A stretch of 64,000 nt of DNA from assembly GCA_964019415.1 (NCBI GenBank), contig OZ025869.1, positions 13,952,455 to 14,016,454 of the forward strand, given 5' to 3'. The notes under the pieces are model-generated. The model searched no databases and was not told the DNA's origin. It worked only from the letters and a program-made list of their open reading frames with translations. Of this stretch, positions 50,301 to 62,234 are shown in pieces. This stretch comes from Ianthella basta (Eukaryota; Porifera; Demospongiae; Verongiida; Ianthellidae). How positions within the stretch are numbered: the first letter of the stretch is position 1; every line of letters starts with the position of its first letter. The translations under genes were made by a program, and so were the position numbers.

Positions 50301-53300
50301 GTGTTGGAAATCTCCCTGCAATGTCTCGCCAATTTTCTTCCATTCCTCATTTTTCGCTTTCCTCACTGTATGACTTGCTGCCCTTTTGGCCTTCAGGTAA
50401 ACTTCCTTTGCATTCTCAGTCTTCACTTGTAGCCACCTCTTATATGCCTCCTTCTTGCTTTTCACTGCCACTTCAACCTCCTTGCTCCACCATGCAGTCC
50501 TCTTCTCTTTTCTGACTTTCTTTCTTCCACACACTACTTCAGCTACCTCCTTAACGTCACTCTTAAATTCATTCCATGCCGCTTCCACATCATCCCCATT
50601 CACACACTTTGCTTCCCTCATTTTTTGGCTCAGTTTTGCACAATATTTCGTCTTTCCCTCTTTAGTTCGCAGTCTCTCACTTCTCAGCTGACTCTTCTTT
50701 TCTGTCTTCTTAGTCTGCTTTCTACCCCTCACTTTCATCTTCATCAGCACCAGGTGGTGATCGCTACCAATCTCAGCCCCGCGTACCACTCTCACATCAT
50801 TCACATCTTTTCTCAGATCTGATCTTACTAAAAAGTAGTCTATGATGGACCGAAGTTGTCTTCCTGGACACTTCCAGGTGAACTTATGAATTTCTTTGTG
50901 CTCAAAGTGGGTATTCATTATGCTGAATTCATTTTCTGCACTAAACCTGAGTAACCTGCTTCCACTATCATTCTTCACCCTTTCACCATGCTTCCCAATC
51001 ACACCAATCCATTCTTCCACATCATTGCCGACCCTTGCATTAAAATCTCCCAGTACTACCACCTTGTCCCCTCTAGGTACTCTATCTACCACTTCCTGAA
51101 GTTGTGCATAGAACCCATCTTTGGTTTCGTTGTCCCTGTCATCCGTTGGGGCATACACCTGCACGAGCGTCATCCACACTCCCGCGACCCGTAGCCTAAT
51201 CATTACGCACCTTTCACTTACGCACCTCCAGCTTCTGACGCAGTCCGCCAAGCGCTCTGCTACGATTATCCCCACACCGCACTTCGCTCGCCCTTCTGTC
51301 ACTCCAGCGTAGACATACCTCGCTCCATCTATTTCTGTCATGCCATTTCCTCTCGCTTTAGTTTCACTGAGACCGAGGACATCGATGTTGTAACGCGCCA
51401 TTTCCCGAACCACTTCTTCTTCTCTCGATCTTAATGTTCTAACGTTCCAGGTACCTATTCTATAGATATTACTTGCCTCCTCAGTTGGCGATACCATCAT
51501 TGGTGCTTCGGTGGGTTGTCAAATCGTAGACAAGGAGCCCGACGCGAAGGCTAATCTGCCGCCATTTTCTCTCACTATTACAACACCTTGCATATTATAT
51601 CCGACCTTTATGTATCATTCTATAAGTATTATGCACAAGGTAGCTAGCTACCAAAAGCATAGGGATAGTCTAAGATTGAAATTCTGGAAACTGAGAAGGC
51701 CTACATATATATATGCATGCAGTCCACAGTGTAGTGAAGGAATATTTTGCAGCTAGCTTCTTACTTCTTCCCTTGATGTGTGCACGAGCCCTAGGCCTGC
51801 ACTTATAATTATTTTTGGTGAAGTATGTATGGCTAATTGTTTTCCTTTGCAGTGGGATAGCCTATATTAACCATATGCTGTGTCCAGAAATCCCATTCCT
51901 TCTGGAATTTCCGCAATATACATATATATGCTGCGTTGCACAATCATGCCCATGGCACAAGTCAGATGGACCGCCTGGCCATGGCTGCATGCTACGGTTC
52001 ATGATTGTATGTGGCACTTTTTTCCAATAGTAGGCATCAGTATGTATCAGTATAAATGCACAGTACATAATCCTATCGGCATTTATATGTGATCTTTCAG
52101 CCCCCTCCCACAAAAATGTTAACAAAAGCCTAATCAGGAAAAATGAATATTTGAAAAGCACCAAATGATGAGAGCTTTAATATTGTGGCAAGCACATTTC
52201 CGCCAGGCCATCTCACGCTGCTGCCCCCATACGCATTTTGGGTGCATTCCTTGTACGGCTTCACCCTAGTATATTGTAACTTGTAATGTATATATATTTG
52301 TAAGTTAACCTATTCTCTAGAATGTATTACAACTGTATGTGGAGCTCTTGTACTACTGATGTCCTGATATGGAAGTCCCTTCACTCTGGTCCATTGTTTA
52401 TAGGGCTTATAACGCTGGACATAATTGATGTGGACAGTACAGTTGGGGCACATGGTCAGTGTAAGTTGCACAGAAGATCGATTAGGGTCAACATCAATGC
52501 TATAACAAAGATGTTTAGAAGAGGAGGCAGGCTCATCCACAATTTAGAAGGATTTGGCACAGAAGTGATAATTATCAGCCAAAAAGTGCTGCAAGTTGAT
52601 AATGAAGAAATCAAGCGCCTCTACCAAGTGGATGAAGCTCTGCACCATCTTAAATCGGTTGCTGAGATTGCCTATACTTTCTTGGACAGGGTGAATGATG
52701 TAATTTACTACTGCCAGGGTGATTCCATGGCAGCTGCGAAAAGAGGATTAAGTTCTTCGCCACCAGATCTGAAACCCCTGCGTGATTTGATGCGTCTGTT
52801 AGAGAATTCCTTGAAAAAGACTGGAAACAGTTATGTAGAGCTTATGGGTGCAAGCGATAAAGCTATTTGCAGCTGTGATGAAGCAGCACAAGTTTGTCAA
52901 GGCAAAGAGAAAGAGTTGCAGAAGAAGAAGGGAGCAGCAAGGGGTATTGGTGGAACAGCAGCCGGTGCACTGATGGTTGCAAGTGGTGGAGCAGTGGCCG
53001 GGGGTGTTGCTGCATCAATTGTTGCTGGAGTCTTCACATTTGGGATAGGCGCTGTAGTGGGACTGGGCCTCACTGCTGCGGCTGGTTTTGGTCTTGGAGC
53101 AGTTGGTGTGGCTGCTGGAGCAGGGACAGCTGCGGTAACACACTTTATTGCTGATCATTATAAGAAGGGTGAAGCCTCCTTCAGGAATATTCGAGATGGG
53201 TTTAAAGCTCTCCTGGATTTTGCACGCAATCTTAAAGAGGAAGTGGCTCAAGTTCATACCATTCAAGGAAATCTTGCAGCACAAGTTGACAACATTGAGC

Positions 53301-53446
53301 TCAGTCTTGCAGTTGAAGACATCACTTTGATCAAAGATACTCTGGAGCGCTTGAATATGGTATGCACTGACAGTTACGACATTACCTCTAAGTGTAGAGA
53401 TCAAGTTAAGAGCAAGATGGATGAACTTAATGATAGAATCAAGTAG
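47384..53446 (+). CDS. Gene B: CARD fused to glycine-rich hairpin effector domain (two exons)
   Basis: Exon 1 is 47384-47663 (93 codons plus one base) and exon 2 is 52404-53446; the intron is GT-AG, phase 1, 4740 bp, giving a predicted 440-aa protein. The CARD (LRCGLILRNFLPVLQKLL, LIEILLTKENWHFEEF) and the effector domain (FLDRVNDVIYYCQGDSM, the glycine-rich hairpin, KGEASFRNIRDG, MVCTDSYDITSKC) are close paralogs of gene A. Four residues are missing after QKVLQ compared with A. The intron holds a foldback element and a complete LINE. It also holds a second copy of the intron end: an acceptor-like TTTATGTAG near 48095 would give a short exon that soon reaches a stop. Whether the long intron is still removed correctly cannot be judged from sequence. 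Both exons are free of lesions. Confidence 0.75.
47750..48110. repeat. Intron-end duplicate within gene B
   Basis: This stretch and 51650-51925 plus 52305-52410 are both homologous to the 3' part of the gene A intron (22600-22905). Gene B therefore has two copies of that segment. The first ends in a cryptic acceptor just before the foldback element. Confidence 0.6.
48145..48520. mobile_element. Foldback (long inverted repeat) element
   Basis: Arms of about 130 bp (48145-48288 and 48387-48520) are inverted copies of each other; landmarks are ATTAGATAGGGG, CATCAAAAAGCTGCTACTCA and GTGCTTGGTAAGACTCT. The loop is about 100 bp, with no ORF. The LINE tail starts next to its right end. Confidence 0.75.
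48530..51580 (-). mobile_element. Near-complete RTE-like LINE in the intron of gene B
   Basis: The element is transcribed leftward. A single long ORF is followed by a 3' UTR of only about 100 bp and a short (TTGA)n tail at about 48533-48555 (plus-strand ATCAATCAATC), typical of RTE-like LINEs. The 5' border near 51580 is an estimate from the end of the non-paralogous sequence. Confidence 0.75.
48663..51500 (-). CDS. LINE polyprotein: AP-type endonuclease plus reverse transcriptase (945 aa)
   Basis: This is an intact ORF with the order expected for an RTE-like non-LTR retrotransposon. The endonuclease-exonuclease-phosphatase domain comes first (about 15-260), with IGTWNVRTL, GLSETKARGNG, VQVYAPTDD, VVLGDFNARVG and GSDHHLVLMK. 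The reverse transcriptase lies at about 490-760, with RKAPGVCGVTGEMLK, IPIHKKGS-type and YRGISLL motifs, MVCVDLEKAYDRVD, GVRQGCTMSPWLFN and the catalytic FADD at 720-723. The C-terminus has the RPRGRPRKRWADDL signature common in such LINEs and in the CFDP2-type copies of animal genomes. No stops or frameshifts are present, so the insertion is young and could be active. The clade assignment within RTE-like elements is tentative. Confidence 0.88.
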   Translation of the reverse strand: MMVSPTEEASNIYRIGTWNVRTLRSREEEVVREMARYNIDVLGLSETKARGNGMTEIDGARYVYAGVTEGRAKCGVGIIVAERLADCVRSWRCVSERCVMIRLRVAGVWMTLVQVYAPTDDRDNETKDGFYAQLQEVVDRVPRGDKVVVLGDFNARVGNDVEEWIGVIGKHGERVKNDSGSRLLRFSAENEFSIMNTHFEHKEIHKFTWKCPGRQLRSIIDYFLVRSDLRKDVNDVRVVRGAEIGSDHHLVLMKMKVRGRKQTKKTEKKSQLRSERLRTKEGKTKYCAKLSQKMREAKCVNGDDVEAAWNEFKSDVKEVAEVVCGRKKVRKEKRTAWWSKEVEVAVKSKKEAYKRWLQVKTENAKEVYLKAKRAASHTVRKAKNEEWKKIGETLQGDFQHNQRRFWAKIRDRTKGSSEVGRVCDESGQVLCEEEEVRNRWKEYFASLLQGEGVQQNECKIASREEERVEGTRHERISMEEVCSSILRLKNRKAPGVCGVTGEMLKAGGGVVVEWLHKIMDLAWRSGSVPMDWRRALIVPIHKKGSRTQCENYRGISLLSIPGKVYASVLEKRMRTITEGKVLEEQGAFRRGRSCVDQLFTVRQLGEKIIEKNKRMLMVCVDLEKAYDRVDRELLWRVLRAYGVNGGLIRAVRSLYDDGKACVRVQGQKSDWFGVGQGVRQGCTMSPWLFNIFMDNIVREAKQRFEGGVEMETGIIQLLLFADDLMLVTERDENAERNVKVLDEVMMKWRMTINWGKTKVMVVKRGGGTCNITVNGVEIENVKTMKYLGAMLDEEGSCEAEVDHRIGAASKVIGAMRKEIIDRRELSKATKLRVINATVMPTLLYACETWTLLERHKSRIQALEMRCLRRVEGVTMLDKVRNVDIRSRLGQVAVVSRVENKKTEWLKKMEEMTDDRMVKKVYMENVPGKRPRGRPRKRWADDLKVN

Positions 53447-55105
53447 ACCAAATGGAATCAGACTAAAGAGTGTAGGCATTGACTGTAGTCAGTTTGCACA
53501 ACTCCTTTATAAATTTGTAAGCGGTAAATTGTGTTATTGAGAGAGGTGAAATGTAAGTCACATGAATGTGTACAACCAGGAAAGGCCATGCACCTTCAAA
53601 CAAGCAAACACAATTGAAAGTAACACAAAAAATAGATAATTACTGCACTATATATAAGGTGAACTATTAATTTGTGCATCTTGCTTTGAACAGGAATTTT
53701 TTAAGGTATGAACAGATTTGAACCTCAGCCAGGTTTCATTGCCTTATAACCATGCCTGTATATATTAGGTTCTAGTGGGGCACGCAACATCTACAATGGC
53801 CATGCAGGCGTGCACAGCTGCAGCTGGGTTTAGGCCACTACAACTGTGCATGCGTACGATACAGCTGCAACTCATAAGGCATCCAATGCCTAGCAGATCA
53901 TAGCGTGGTCCAGATCAACTGACAGTATACACAAAAGTGCACATGTTCATTTTTGTGAGTCCATACATCGTCCACCGTGAGGACAACTGATATCGATGTA
54001 GCTACCTTTGAGAATTTCTCTGCTGGGGATCTTTGGGAAGCCACAATGCAGGACTCTGAACGAAGGCTGAGAAGGTGGACAGATGAACAAACAAAAGTAC
54101 TGCACCCAAAAGTGGTAAAGAGTCAGCTATGTATGGGTAGTGCATAGCATAGCCTAGAAGCTGGTACTGAAATGAAGATACAATCTTTGCAAATTTCATC
54201 TCCATTAGGCCATACACTTCACTATACCTTAACCCACAGACTTTGGCAGAGAATATGAAATAGCACGGGATGCACCACGTGAAGGTGTCCAAAGTGGTGT
54301 CCTAGGGATGTGGAATAGATTCCAATTAGATACGGGACTGAAGATAGGTAGCTACAAATTAAACCTATCATTAAACAACAAATTAGTGTGCCTAGGACAC
54401 AGACACACAGCACAATGCCATACATTACCCTTTCTAGCTATAGACATCCCAACCGTCGACTGTGACAAGGTACATTATCTTTCAAATTGACCAGGAATTT
54501 ACACGCATGATAGCATCAAGTACGCACGATTGGCGGCCATTTTCTTGTGAAATACATGTACACAGAACTGTTTCTGTAGGTAGGTACGCTACATTATACT
54601 GTACTTAACTGTATAAAGTATTTTGCTAAAACTAATATATCTTTTAACAACACCTAGTTAACTATATAAATTTGAGAAGGGCCTTGAGTGAGTGTCATCG
54701 TTCCCGGTAACAATTTGATTGTTACTCGAGTACTTGGCACACCAACCCCACACAGAAATGTGGAAGAGCTGACGAGTCATGATAGCCAGCTTACAAGCTT
54801 ACAAGGGAGGCAGACATTTAAAAGGCGTTTCACCTGTGTCCACAACTAGGGAAAGGGAAATGGATGGGGACTCTGAAAGGGACGTTCTAGGGGGAAATAC
54901 CTGAGTTTGACTACCCGCTGAGCCAGCTCAGCAGTTATAATAGGCTCAACAGTCAACAACACCTACGCACGGTACGCCTATTAGTGTATATATATATAAT
55001 TGTTCTATGAATGCTATGGCTATGGTTTAACATAATATAATGCTTACCTGTCCTATAAAGCTTGTCTACTGGGTGAATAAATTCATTTTTCTTAGCTACC
55101 ACAAC
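53447..55105. other. Intergenic stretch, 3' flank of gene B
   Basis: The first 300 bp match the 3' flank of gene A (23955-24300). Bases 53920-54170 match 16800-17050, and 54180-54480 partly match 44340-44640. No gene is seen. Confidence 0.5.
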
Positions 55106-55394
55106 ATGTACACGAACAGAACCCATGTGCGTCTATTGAAGAAATACCACCAAGACCTCCGTAGTGGCCTGCTGGTGGACAACTTCTTGCCTGCCCTTCG
55201 CCCACTACTGACTGATGTCGAGTACTTACGTGTAGATGGCAGAGAAGACAATGTTGCAAAGGTTGACAAACTAGTTGAGATCTTGCTCACAAAGGAGGAC
55301 AGGCACTTTGAAAGGTTTTGCGTTGTTCTGGAGCAGAACGGATACAAAGATTGGGCGATGAGGCTACGGGAAGATGCCTATGAAGAAGAAGAGG
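55106..55394 (+). CDS. CARD exon of locus E
   Basis: The exon encodes 96 residues of an intact CARD (LRSGLLVDNFLPALRPLL, LTDVEYLRVDG, KLVEILLTKEDRHFERF, NGYKDWAMRL) and ends GAGG|GTATGC in phase 1. The ATG is at 55106 (MYTNRTHVRLLKK), after a possible acceptor TTAGCTACCAC upstream. Two downstream segments have phase-compatible acceptors: 55523 (a reverse-transcriptase-like fragment) and 57501 (effector N-terminal domain). Splicing to 57501 restores the family layout. Confidence 0.7.
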
Positions 55395-55522
55395 GTATGC
55401 TAGTCTGCCTGCATGTGCTGTAGTCTGGTCCCTTGGGCTTTCTTTCTGTCCACTAACAGTGTAGCTACGTAGCTATAGGGCACTCATTTTAGTGCAATGA
55501 CTTTCTGCACATTGTTGCATAG

Positions 55523-55818
55523 TGGGAACTCCCACCGATATCATCATTGGTCAAGCTATGATTGAGGTTAACCTCAAGTTTATACCTCAGATGTTGAAGA
55601 GACTTAGTTGGGGATTTGGAGTTGGCATTGATAGGAATCTTGCCCTGAAGGCCCATATTGAGTACTGTAGGTCATTTATGCTTCCATACCTTAACAATTG
55701 CTTGGTGTATGGAGCTCTTGTGGGCAACATTGGCCAAACACATGTATACCATAAACAGATCAAGCAGAACTATGCCCTCAGGATGATTTTGCAGAAGCTA
55801 GCTACCACTTACAAGTAA
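55523..55818 (+). pseudogene. LINE reverse-transcriptase C-terminal fragment
   Basis: The open frame includes FIPQMLKRLSWGFGVGIDRN and SFMLPYLNNCLVYGAL, resembling the region after the reverse transcriptase in non-LTR elements. It ends at TAA 55818. A GCATAG|TG acceptor in phase 1 directly precedes it, so accidental exonisation onto CARD E is possible. The family call is weak. Confidence 0.35.
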
Positions 55819-57500
55819 TACATTACTTAGGCATACATTGGGTTGGACTACACTAGAAGGAAGGAGATGGTATGCGTTGCTGCGCCAGCTCCACTGCTGT
55901 CTTAGCAATCGAGCACCATCTTGCGTACCTCTGCTCTGCTTTTGCATCATGCAAGTTTCCTAAGTAATCAAATGGAAGCAGAATCTCAGATAATAATCTA
56001 CCAAAGAGGGTGGCATTGACTGAGAATTGTAAGAGACGAAATATGCAATGTTACAGTTGTAATAGCTCCAATTTTGAACCACAGCAATATCACTTTTCAT
56101 TTGAAGAAATGCTGATTTGACTTTACCTTTGTGTTGCTCAGTAGGCACATCCTTTGTCCATGATATTTTTCCAGGACCTGTATTGTTATATACTGTGTAC
56201 TGTAGATACATGCCTGTAAAAAGTTATCTACCTAGCTATTTGTATCTATTCCAGACCTGGAGTCAATTTGGAGCCCACCTCTGTTGTCAGGCGATGTGGA
56301 TCCACTCAATTATTGGCCCCTGCCTACATTCATGCCCCGCTCTAATGCAGCCACAAATGGTATGCATAGTAATACTATCATGATTGATACAGTAGTTTAC
56401 TTACAGTAGCTAAGTATCACTTCACATGTGTCTTTTACCCCATCACAAGTTTGGAGGCATCCTCTTTTCACACTATATCATGGGCAAAAACGACACAGGC
56501 GTGAAGAACAGAAATGGATATAGAAGAACTTGCAACTATGTATACTAGCTGAATACCCACCCTTTAGCATGGGTGGGTTTACAGCGTTTCATGGAAATTT
56601 GAGCAATTGAAACTCTACTTTATTGATGCATTCCGTAGATTGGCTCTGTATAACTCCATATGCACAGCTGGGTTTTCTTATGTTGGTTTGTCTAAAGAAG
56701 TCCAAAGGCAAAGGCACTGACCACCTGAGGTTATGTCCCAGATTACTGTGATGTATGTACTCTTCAATTTTTGGTAGATTAGTAGTGAAATAATTTGAGG
56801 AGGCGTTCACGTTCAACGCAATCTTCACCCTATTTCTTTAAATCGCTGGCTATGAGGGCACCAGTAATGCAAGAACACTGACAGAATGACTTTAACCCAA
56901 ATTGACTCAGCCAAATTACTCTTGCTACACCTCTCCATAATCCTACAATGTTTGGCAGCCATCTGTCCAAAAAAGTGAAGGAGTTTCCTTAGTCTTGCAT
57001 TACAGAGACTATAGGAGTTTCCTAAAACATTAACGTGCATTATAATATGGTGTATACTAATTTATGTCTATTTGCATTTTAGAGAATCATATACATTCAT
57101 TCAGTTGTAGCTATTCCTGCCATAATTATCTTACCAAATCTGGGGAGTTGTTTCTAAGAAATAGACATATCGACATAGAAGTAGTTGTGTACAGCCATTG
57201 CTCATGTCATAGATTGCATGCAGCAGCACTTTCTATGTTTATGTAGGAATGTTACAGGCACAGTTGTTAATTTCCTAGACTTTAGTGCATTTAGCTGTAG
57301 CAAAAGTGTCCATTGTTTGGGAGAGATTGCATAGTAATTTCATGCATAAGAAACAAGTCAATGGGATAATGAAACACTCATGATAAATAATAAATACATA
57401 AATTAGCTATAATTAAACAGATCACATGCAATCATTCAAATTAAAAATGACCTAATCAAATATAACGTAACCGAAACACATGTACACTCTTGCACTACAG
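55819..57500. other. Non-coding stretch within locus E
   Basis: No recognised domain. A consensus acceptor (TATCTATTCCAG near 56253) suggests one possible extra exon, without a recognisable product. Confidence 0.3.
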
Positions 57501-59405
57501 CAGAGCACACAACTGTTGCCTATTGGATTCTGGAGAAGTCAGTTGATTTTCTTGAAACATCTCTTCAGAATGGAAGCAAACTCAGAACCATGCGGAATTT
57601 AGCAATATCATCGCTAACCCTGGCCGTGGAATCGATACGAGTTTGTGCCGAACTTGCCGAGGAGATCAAGCACATCTCTCAAGTAAAGAAGGCTGGGCGT
57701 GACTTTTCCTTTGTTGCTGAAAAGGCTAGCACCTGGTTCGAGTCAATCAAAGCTCTGTCAAAGGATTTTGATGATCTGGAGTCAAGCTTGGGACTCACGT
57801 CAGATGTGATGTGGTTAGTAAAGAGGGTGAACAAGGTATACCACTGGTATATATCAGATTTATACAGTGAATGCCTGACAATGCAACCTATATTTGTCTC
57901 TTTCATTTTTATGCATTTTGGCAGACCATGCAAGCCAAGGAACTCCTTCCTCTTTAAATGTTTGCTTGGCATATACATGTCTGATTGCCAGTTCTAGCAG
58001 TTTTTTACTAAGTCTGGAAAAAATATTATATTTTAAGGTCGAATATTCGGTGTTTGCAACTAACGAATAGTCAAATATTCTTTCCACCAGAAGGGGTAAT
58101 CAAATATGGCGGTTGGCCGTGTAGCGAATACCCGAAGTGGAGGAGAAAGTCAGAGGAAGAATAGAACGGGCATGTGCACTTTTGACCCCAAGAGAGCACT
58201 TTGCAGTCATCTTCCTGTAATAAGTGAGAGTTCTTATGGGAGTTTTTAGTTCCATTCACAATTGACTGGTTCACTGAATGAAATGAGGTTATGGCGCATC
58301 AGAAGCCATTTCTATATTATGATGTCATATGCCCACACAAATATTCAAAGAATTAAAATTATTCACTGAATATTCGGCTACCTAATAAATATTTGACTAT
58401 TCAGTTATTCCTTCAACCCTTACTTATTACATAACCTAGCTGGATTGATACTAGGTCTGCAGTCATTAATTTGCTTGTAACTGGAACTGTATAATTGCAA
58501 GGAATAACAGTAATACTGAGGGAACACAGAGACGTTTCTGAATATCATCCTGCACTGTAAATATAGCTATACAGCCAGCAGATCAGCTGGACTAGCAACA
58601 GCTTCTTTACACCATGTACCTTTAAGGGAGTAACTGGGAATATTAAAAGAAGGGTTCCAGTTTAAGCCTATACATATACGATTTATGTTAGGCTCACTAG
58701 ACCCTGATTGATTGAGCAAATTGTATGCCAGTCTGAGTGACTTTCTATACAGAAATATTGCTGCTTTGTCTGCCTTGTCATGCCTAGCCATGCATGTTTG
58801 CCCGCTATACACCTGCTAATGATCACATCCTGTCGAGGCTAATTCTAGTATCTACACCTGCATATGTATTATAATACAGTTCTTCTCAAAGTTGAGTTAT
58901 GCCCTTTGTACTGTACTTGCGCAGGGATCACTTGATTGACTTACTCTGGAACAAGCCAGACAATCATGCTGACACACCTGACCCACATTTACCACCTGGT
59001 TTGTTTGAGAAATTGGGTCGTTCAGTTGTGCTGGCCAAAAGTAGCTACTTGGAGCTAATGGATGCTTGCAACACAGCTAGAGAAAGCTGTGAAGAGGCAG
59101 CTGAATTTTGTGCACACAAGGAGAAAGAGGCCCTTTATAGCACGAAAGAGGCCCCTGATACACGGAGACCCATCCACGTCTTTGGCATTCCATCATCTGG
59201 GTTGCATGGCGGATTGGGAGGATTGGGCAAGGCTGCTGCTGCTTCAGCAATGGGGCTCAATATCGCTGCAGGAAGAACCGTTCTTGGGGCTAATCGATCT
59301 GTGAGTGGTCCCCATGCCGCAAGTAAGTTTAAAGCTGCTGCCGCCTCATTCAGGACCATGCAAGGGAAGTTTGCCTCGCTGTTGAGGACTGCGCGTGCCT
59401 TTTGA
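57501..59405 (+). pseudogene. Locus E effector, apparently degenerate
   Basis: A first part (57501 to about 57850, with a phase-1 acceptor CACTACAG|CA) reads EEIKHISQVKKAGRDFS and VKRVNKVYHW, matching the N-terminal effector domain. A second part (about 58913-59405) reads LPPGLFEKLGRSVVLAKSSY, then CEEAAEFCAHKEKEA, a glycine/alanine-rich hydrophobic stretch and AAASFRTMQGKFASLL, then stops at TGA 59405, before the C-terminal domain. The donor available near 57835 is phase 0, while the best acceptor near 58912 is phase 2, so the two parts do not join cleanly. It is either a decayed gene or one with an exon I cannot identify. Confidence 0.6.
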
Positions 59406-59524
59406 TGTCAATTGCAATAAGGAAAAACTCATGAGAGCTACATTTTAATTCTGCTACTTTTTCTGGCAGTTGCTGAGTTTAGGAATTATGCGTAACTTGA
59501 TCCTTATTATGTGTATACTGCTCA

Positions 59525-59684
59525 TTTATGATGCGTGATTTATGGCACATGTATGCACTTTTGTGCATAGTACTGCCTATACTTTTCCTATATTCTTTCA
59601 TTTATGATGACTGTGTGATTTATGGCACATGTATGCACTTTTGTGCACAGTACTGCCTATGCTTTTCCTATACGTTTATCACAT
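59525..59684. repeat. 80-bp tandem duplication
   Basis: The unit containing GTGATTTATGGCACATGTATG, ACTTTTGTGCA and ACTGCCTAT occurs twice in direct orientation with an 80-bp offset. Confidence 0.85.
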
Positions 59685-59759
59685 TATTTTGGTCATGCTT
59701 TTGCTATGCATGTCTGAAAATATGTACGTTTGGCAATTAATTTCGCTGGCATTTTGGTT

Positions 59760-61655
59760 TGATAGCTATAGAGCATGCGCACGGTTTTGATCTGCGCATT
59801 GTTTTCAGGCCATCAGCCAACCAATGCACTCACGCATGGCATACGTTCCTAATGAAGGCAGGCCGGGATCAATGTGTATAATTTTACTATAATATAATAA
59901 TTGTGAGTGTTGTAGTATAAATATTCAAATTAATTCAAACTCTATAATAGCTATATATATTTTTAAACTGCATGCACATGGCCTATATAAATTTATAAAC
60001 TATATATGGCTAGGTTCCCACGCACACTGTGTGCAATGCATGTGACACCATATTACGTATGCCAACATGTTTGCACCTGCAGCTGTATATATAACAATAA
60101 TGACACGTACTCACACACCTATAATTATACTGTTTAATATACGTACATGCATGTGCCATAATGTACACTATACACATGTACGTACATGCATGCACTCTAG
60201 TTAATGCAATGCACACATAATATATGCATGATCTACATGCAGGGTATGGCTGAAGTGAGCAGGGGATCCGGAAGAAGGCCAATTGCAATCGAAAAGCTGC
60301 AAGAAAACACATGCACACGCACACACACCATGCAGCATTAATACTGTATATAAGCTACACCATTATACCAATAATAACTCCCATATCAACAGGCAAGCTT
60401 GCAGGCACACTGGCTTATGTAATTTACTGTGGAAACCCGATATGATTTGGTTAATGAGTCCTTCAATGTAGTTTGTCAGGATCAATAATTTAGAATGAAC
60501 ATTAATTAGGCACTAAAGGTTATAATACTGAAGGTTCGATCACAATCTCTGGCCACCTTTAATCAATAGACAGCTAGCTATATAGATGTGCACACAGCAC
60601 AAGGTCAGGAGTCTGTTTAACAATATGCTATGGCAATATGCTATGGGCAGCATGTGACAATAACTTCCTAATTTTTGGTCCAGTTTGACTCAGCACTCTG
60701 CACTCAATCACATGAGTAAAGTAATTAAACAGTATAATAGGTTTGCACATGATTAGATTGTCTTTTGATGTTACTACGCACGTGAGAATGTGCTGTTCCA
60801 AATGTTACTTGATGCAGTGCAAAGCGCATTCAGCAAACAGCACAAGATATCATGAAACAAATGTATATACATGCCACTGCAGGCGTTGACGGCTTATAGG
60901 AATGCACGACCAGCCAGTGCATTACTAGCTGGGGCCTGAGTAGCAATGGCATTACCAGCCTGTGTCTGACCAGCTGGCATACGCCGAGCACACGGAGAGA
61001 CCTGCCTGAAGGGCGGGTCTGTCCGCTAATATATCACTAAGCTAGCACTCCAATAACAAAACAATGCATGTATATATCACTAAACATACACGTTTGAATG
61101 AACTTGCTGTACACATGCTCATAATTGTGATCCCATGCCTCGTGCTCATGTACATATCCAGCCAGCAATACCAATGCACTGCCCATGGTATTGTACTTAA
61201 GGAAGCAGGAATGTTAATTAGACAAACAAAATTACAAGAGGGCCAAAATTCACACGTATATTCAGTCCATCTCTATCCACAATTCACAGTCTTGCACAAC
61301 TTCTTCCACGTACTAATTACGTGTACAGTATCCTTGCCTTACATCATGTAGAAGATCTAGCACTCCTTCTCTAGCCTGCAATAGCTCCAACCTGCTGGAA
61401 CCAAAGGAAGAAGAGTCTGATGGTCTGCTTTATTTTGAACAATATAGCATGATTTTGTATATAGGAACTGTAGATGACAGACAAAAACTGCTTCAGTGTG
61501 TGCTTAATCTGTGTGTGGGGTGGTGGGTGGGCTTGCATGGGGATCTTCAATCTACTAAACATACAAAAGTGCAGGTACCTTTATCAGCGTGTGTGATGGC
61601 ACTGAGATGTTGAAGAAATACCTAACCAAGTGGTATTAGTGGTGTACAGGCATGT
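59760..61655. other. Intergenic stretch without visible genes
   Basis: AT-rich sequence with TATATA and TGCATG runs. A short hairpin lies at about 60995-61018 (AGACCTGCC, loop, GGGCGGGTCT). No coding features are seen. Confidence 0.45.
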
Positions 61656-61660
61656 GCATG

Positions 61661-61830
61661 CGTGCGTGCGTGTGTGTGTGTGTGTGTGCGCACACGCGCG
61701 TGTGTGTGCATGTGTGCATGCGTGTGTGGTGTGTGTGTGCGTGTGTGTGTATGCGTGTGTGTGGTGTGTGTGCATGTGTGTATGTGTGTGCAGTGTGTGT
61801 ACCTGTGTACGTGTATGTGTGCATGCAGAT
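61661..61830. repeat. Irregular GT-rich microsatellite
   Basis: GT repeats are interrupted by GCGC, CATG and TATG variants. ORFs here on both strands are artefacts of the repeat. Confidence 0.9.
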
Positions 61831-62234
61831 ACTTAAACAGTGATGCAGGGATGGCCCTAGAGACCTGAAACAGTAGTTAGCTACAGTAACGGGAACACAT
61901 ATCATGGTAGGTCATGCAGGCACATATGTAACAAAATGCAGTGAGCAACAAGAAACCACACTGCACATATAACTACCGTACAGTGCCACAGTGGATAGGG
62001 TGAACGAATACCTCTGAAATACAGATAAAGCCTACCAAGATGTGGTGTGGCCTGGCAGTAAATGGTGCAGAGATAACCATACTTCTTATGGAACTGCATC
62101 TTTGTGTAGAAAACAAGCTTGGCAGGAAGCTACATAAGTGCTAAACCAGAGTTTTGTTGAGAATTATACTGAAGCCTATTCTGCTGTAATTATATAATTA
62201 TATAGCTATTCAGGCCATGGCCATTTTCATTGTC

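Noticed and set aside
48802..51312. Several plus-strand ORFs of 60-230 codons
   Set aside because: They lie antisense to the intact LINE ORF and have its shadow composition (Ser/Leu/Thr-rich).
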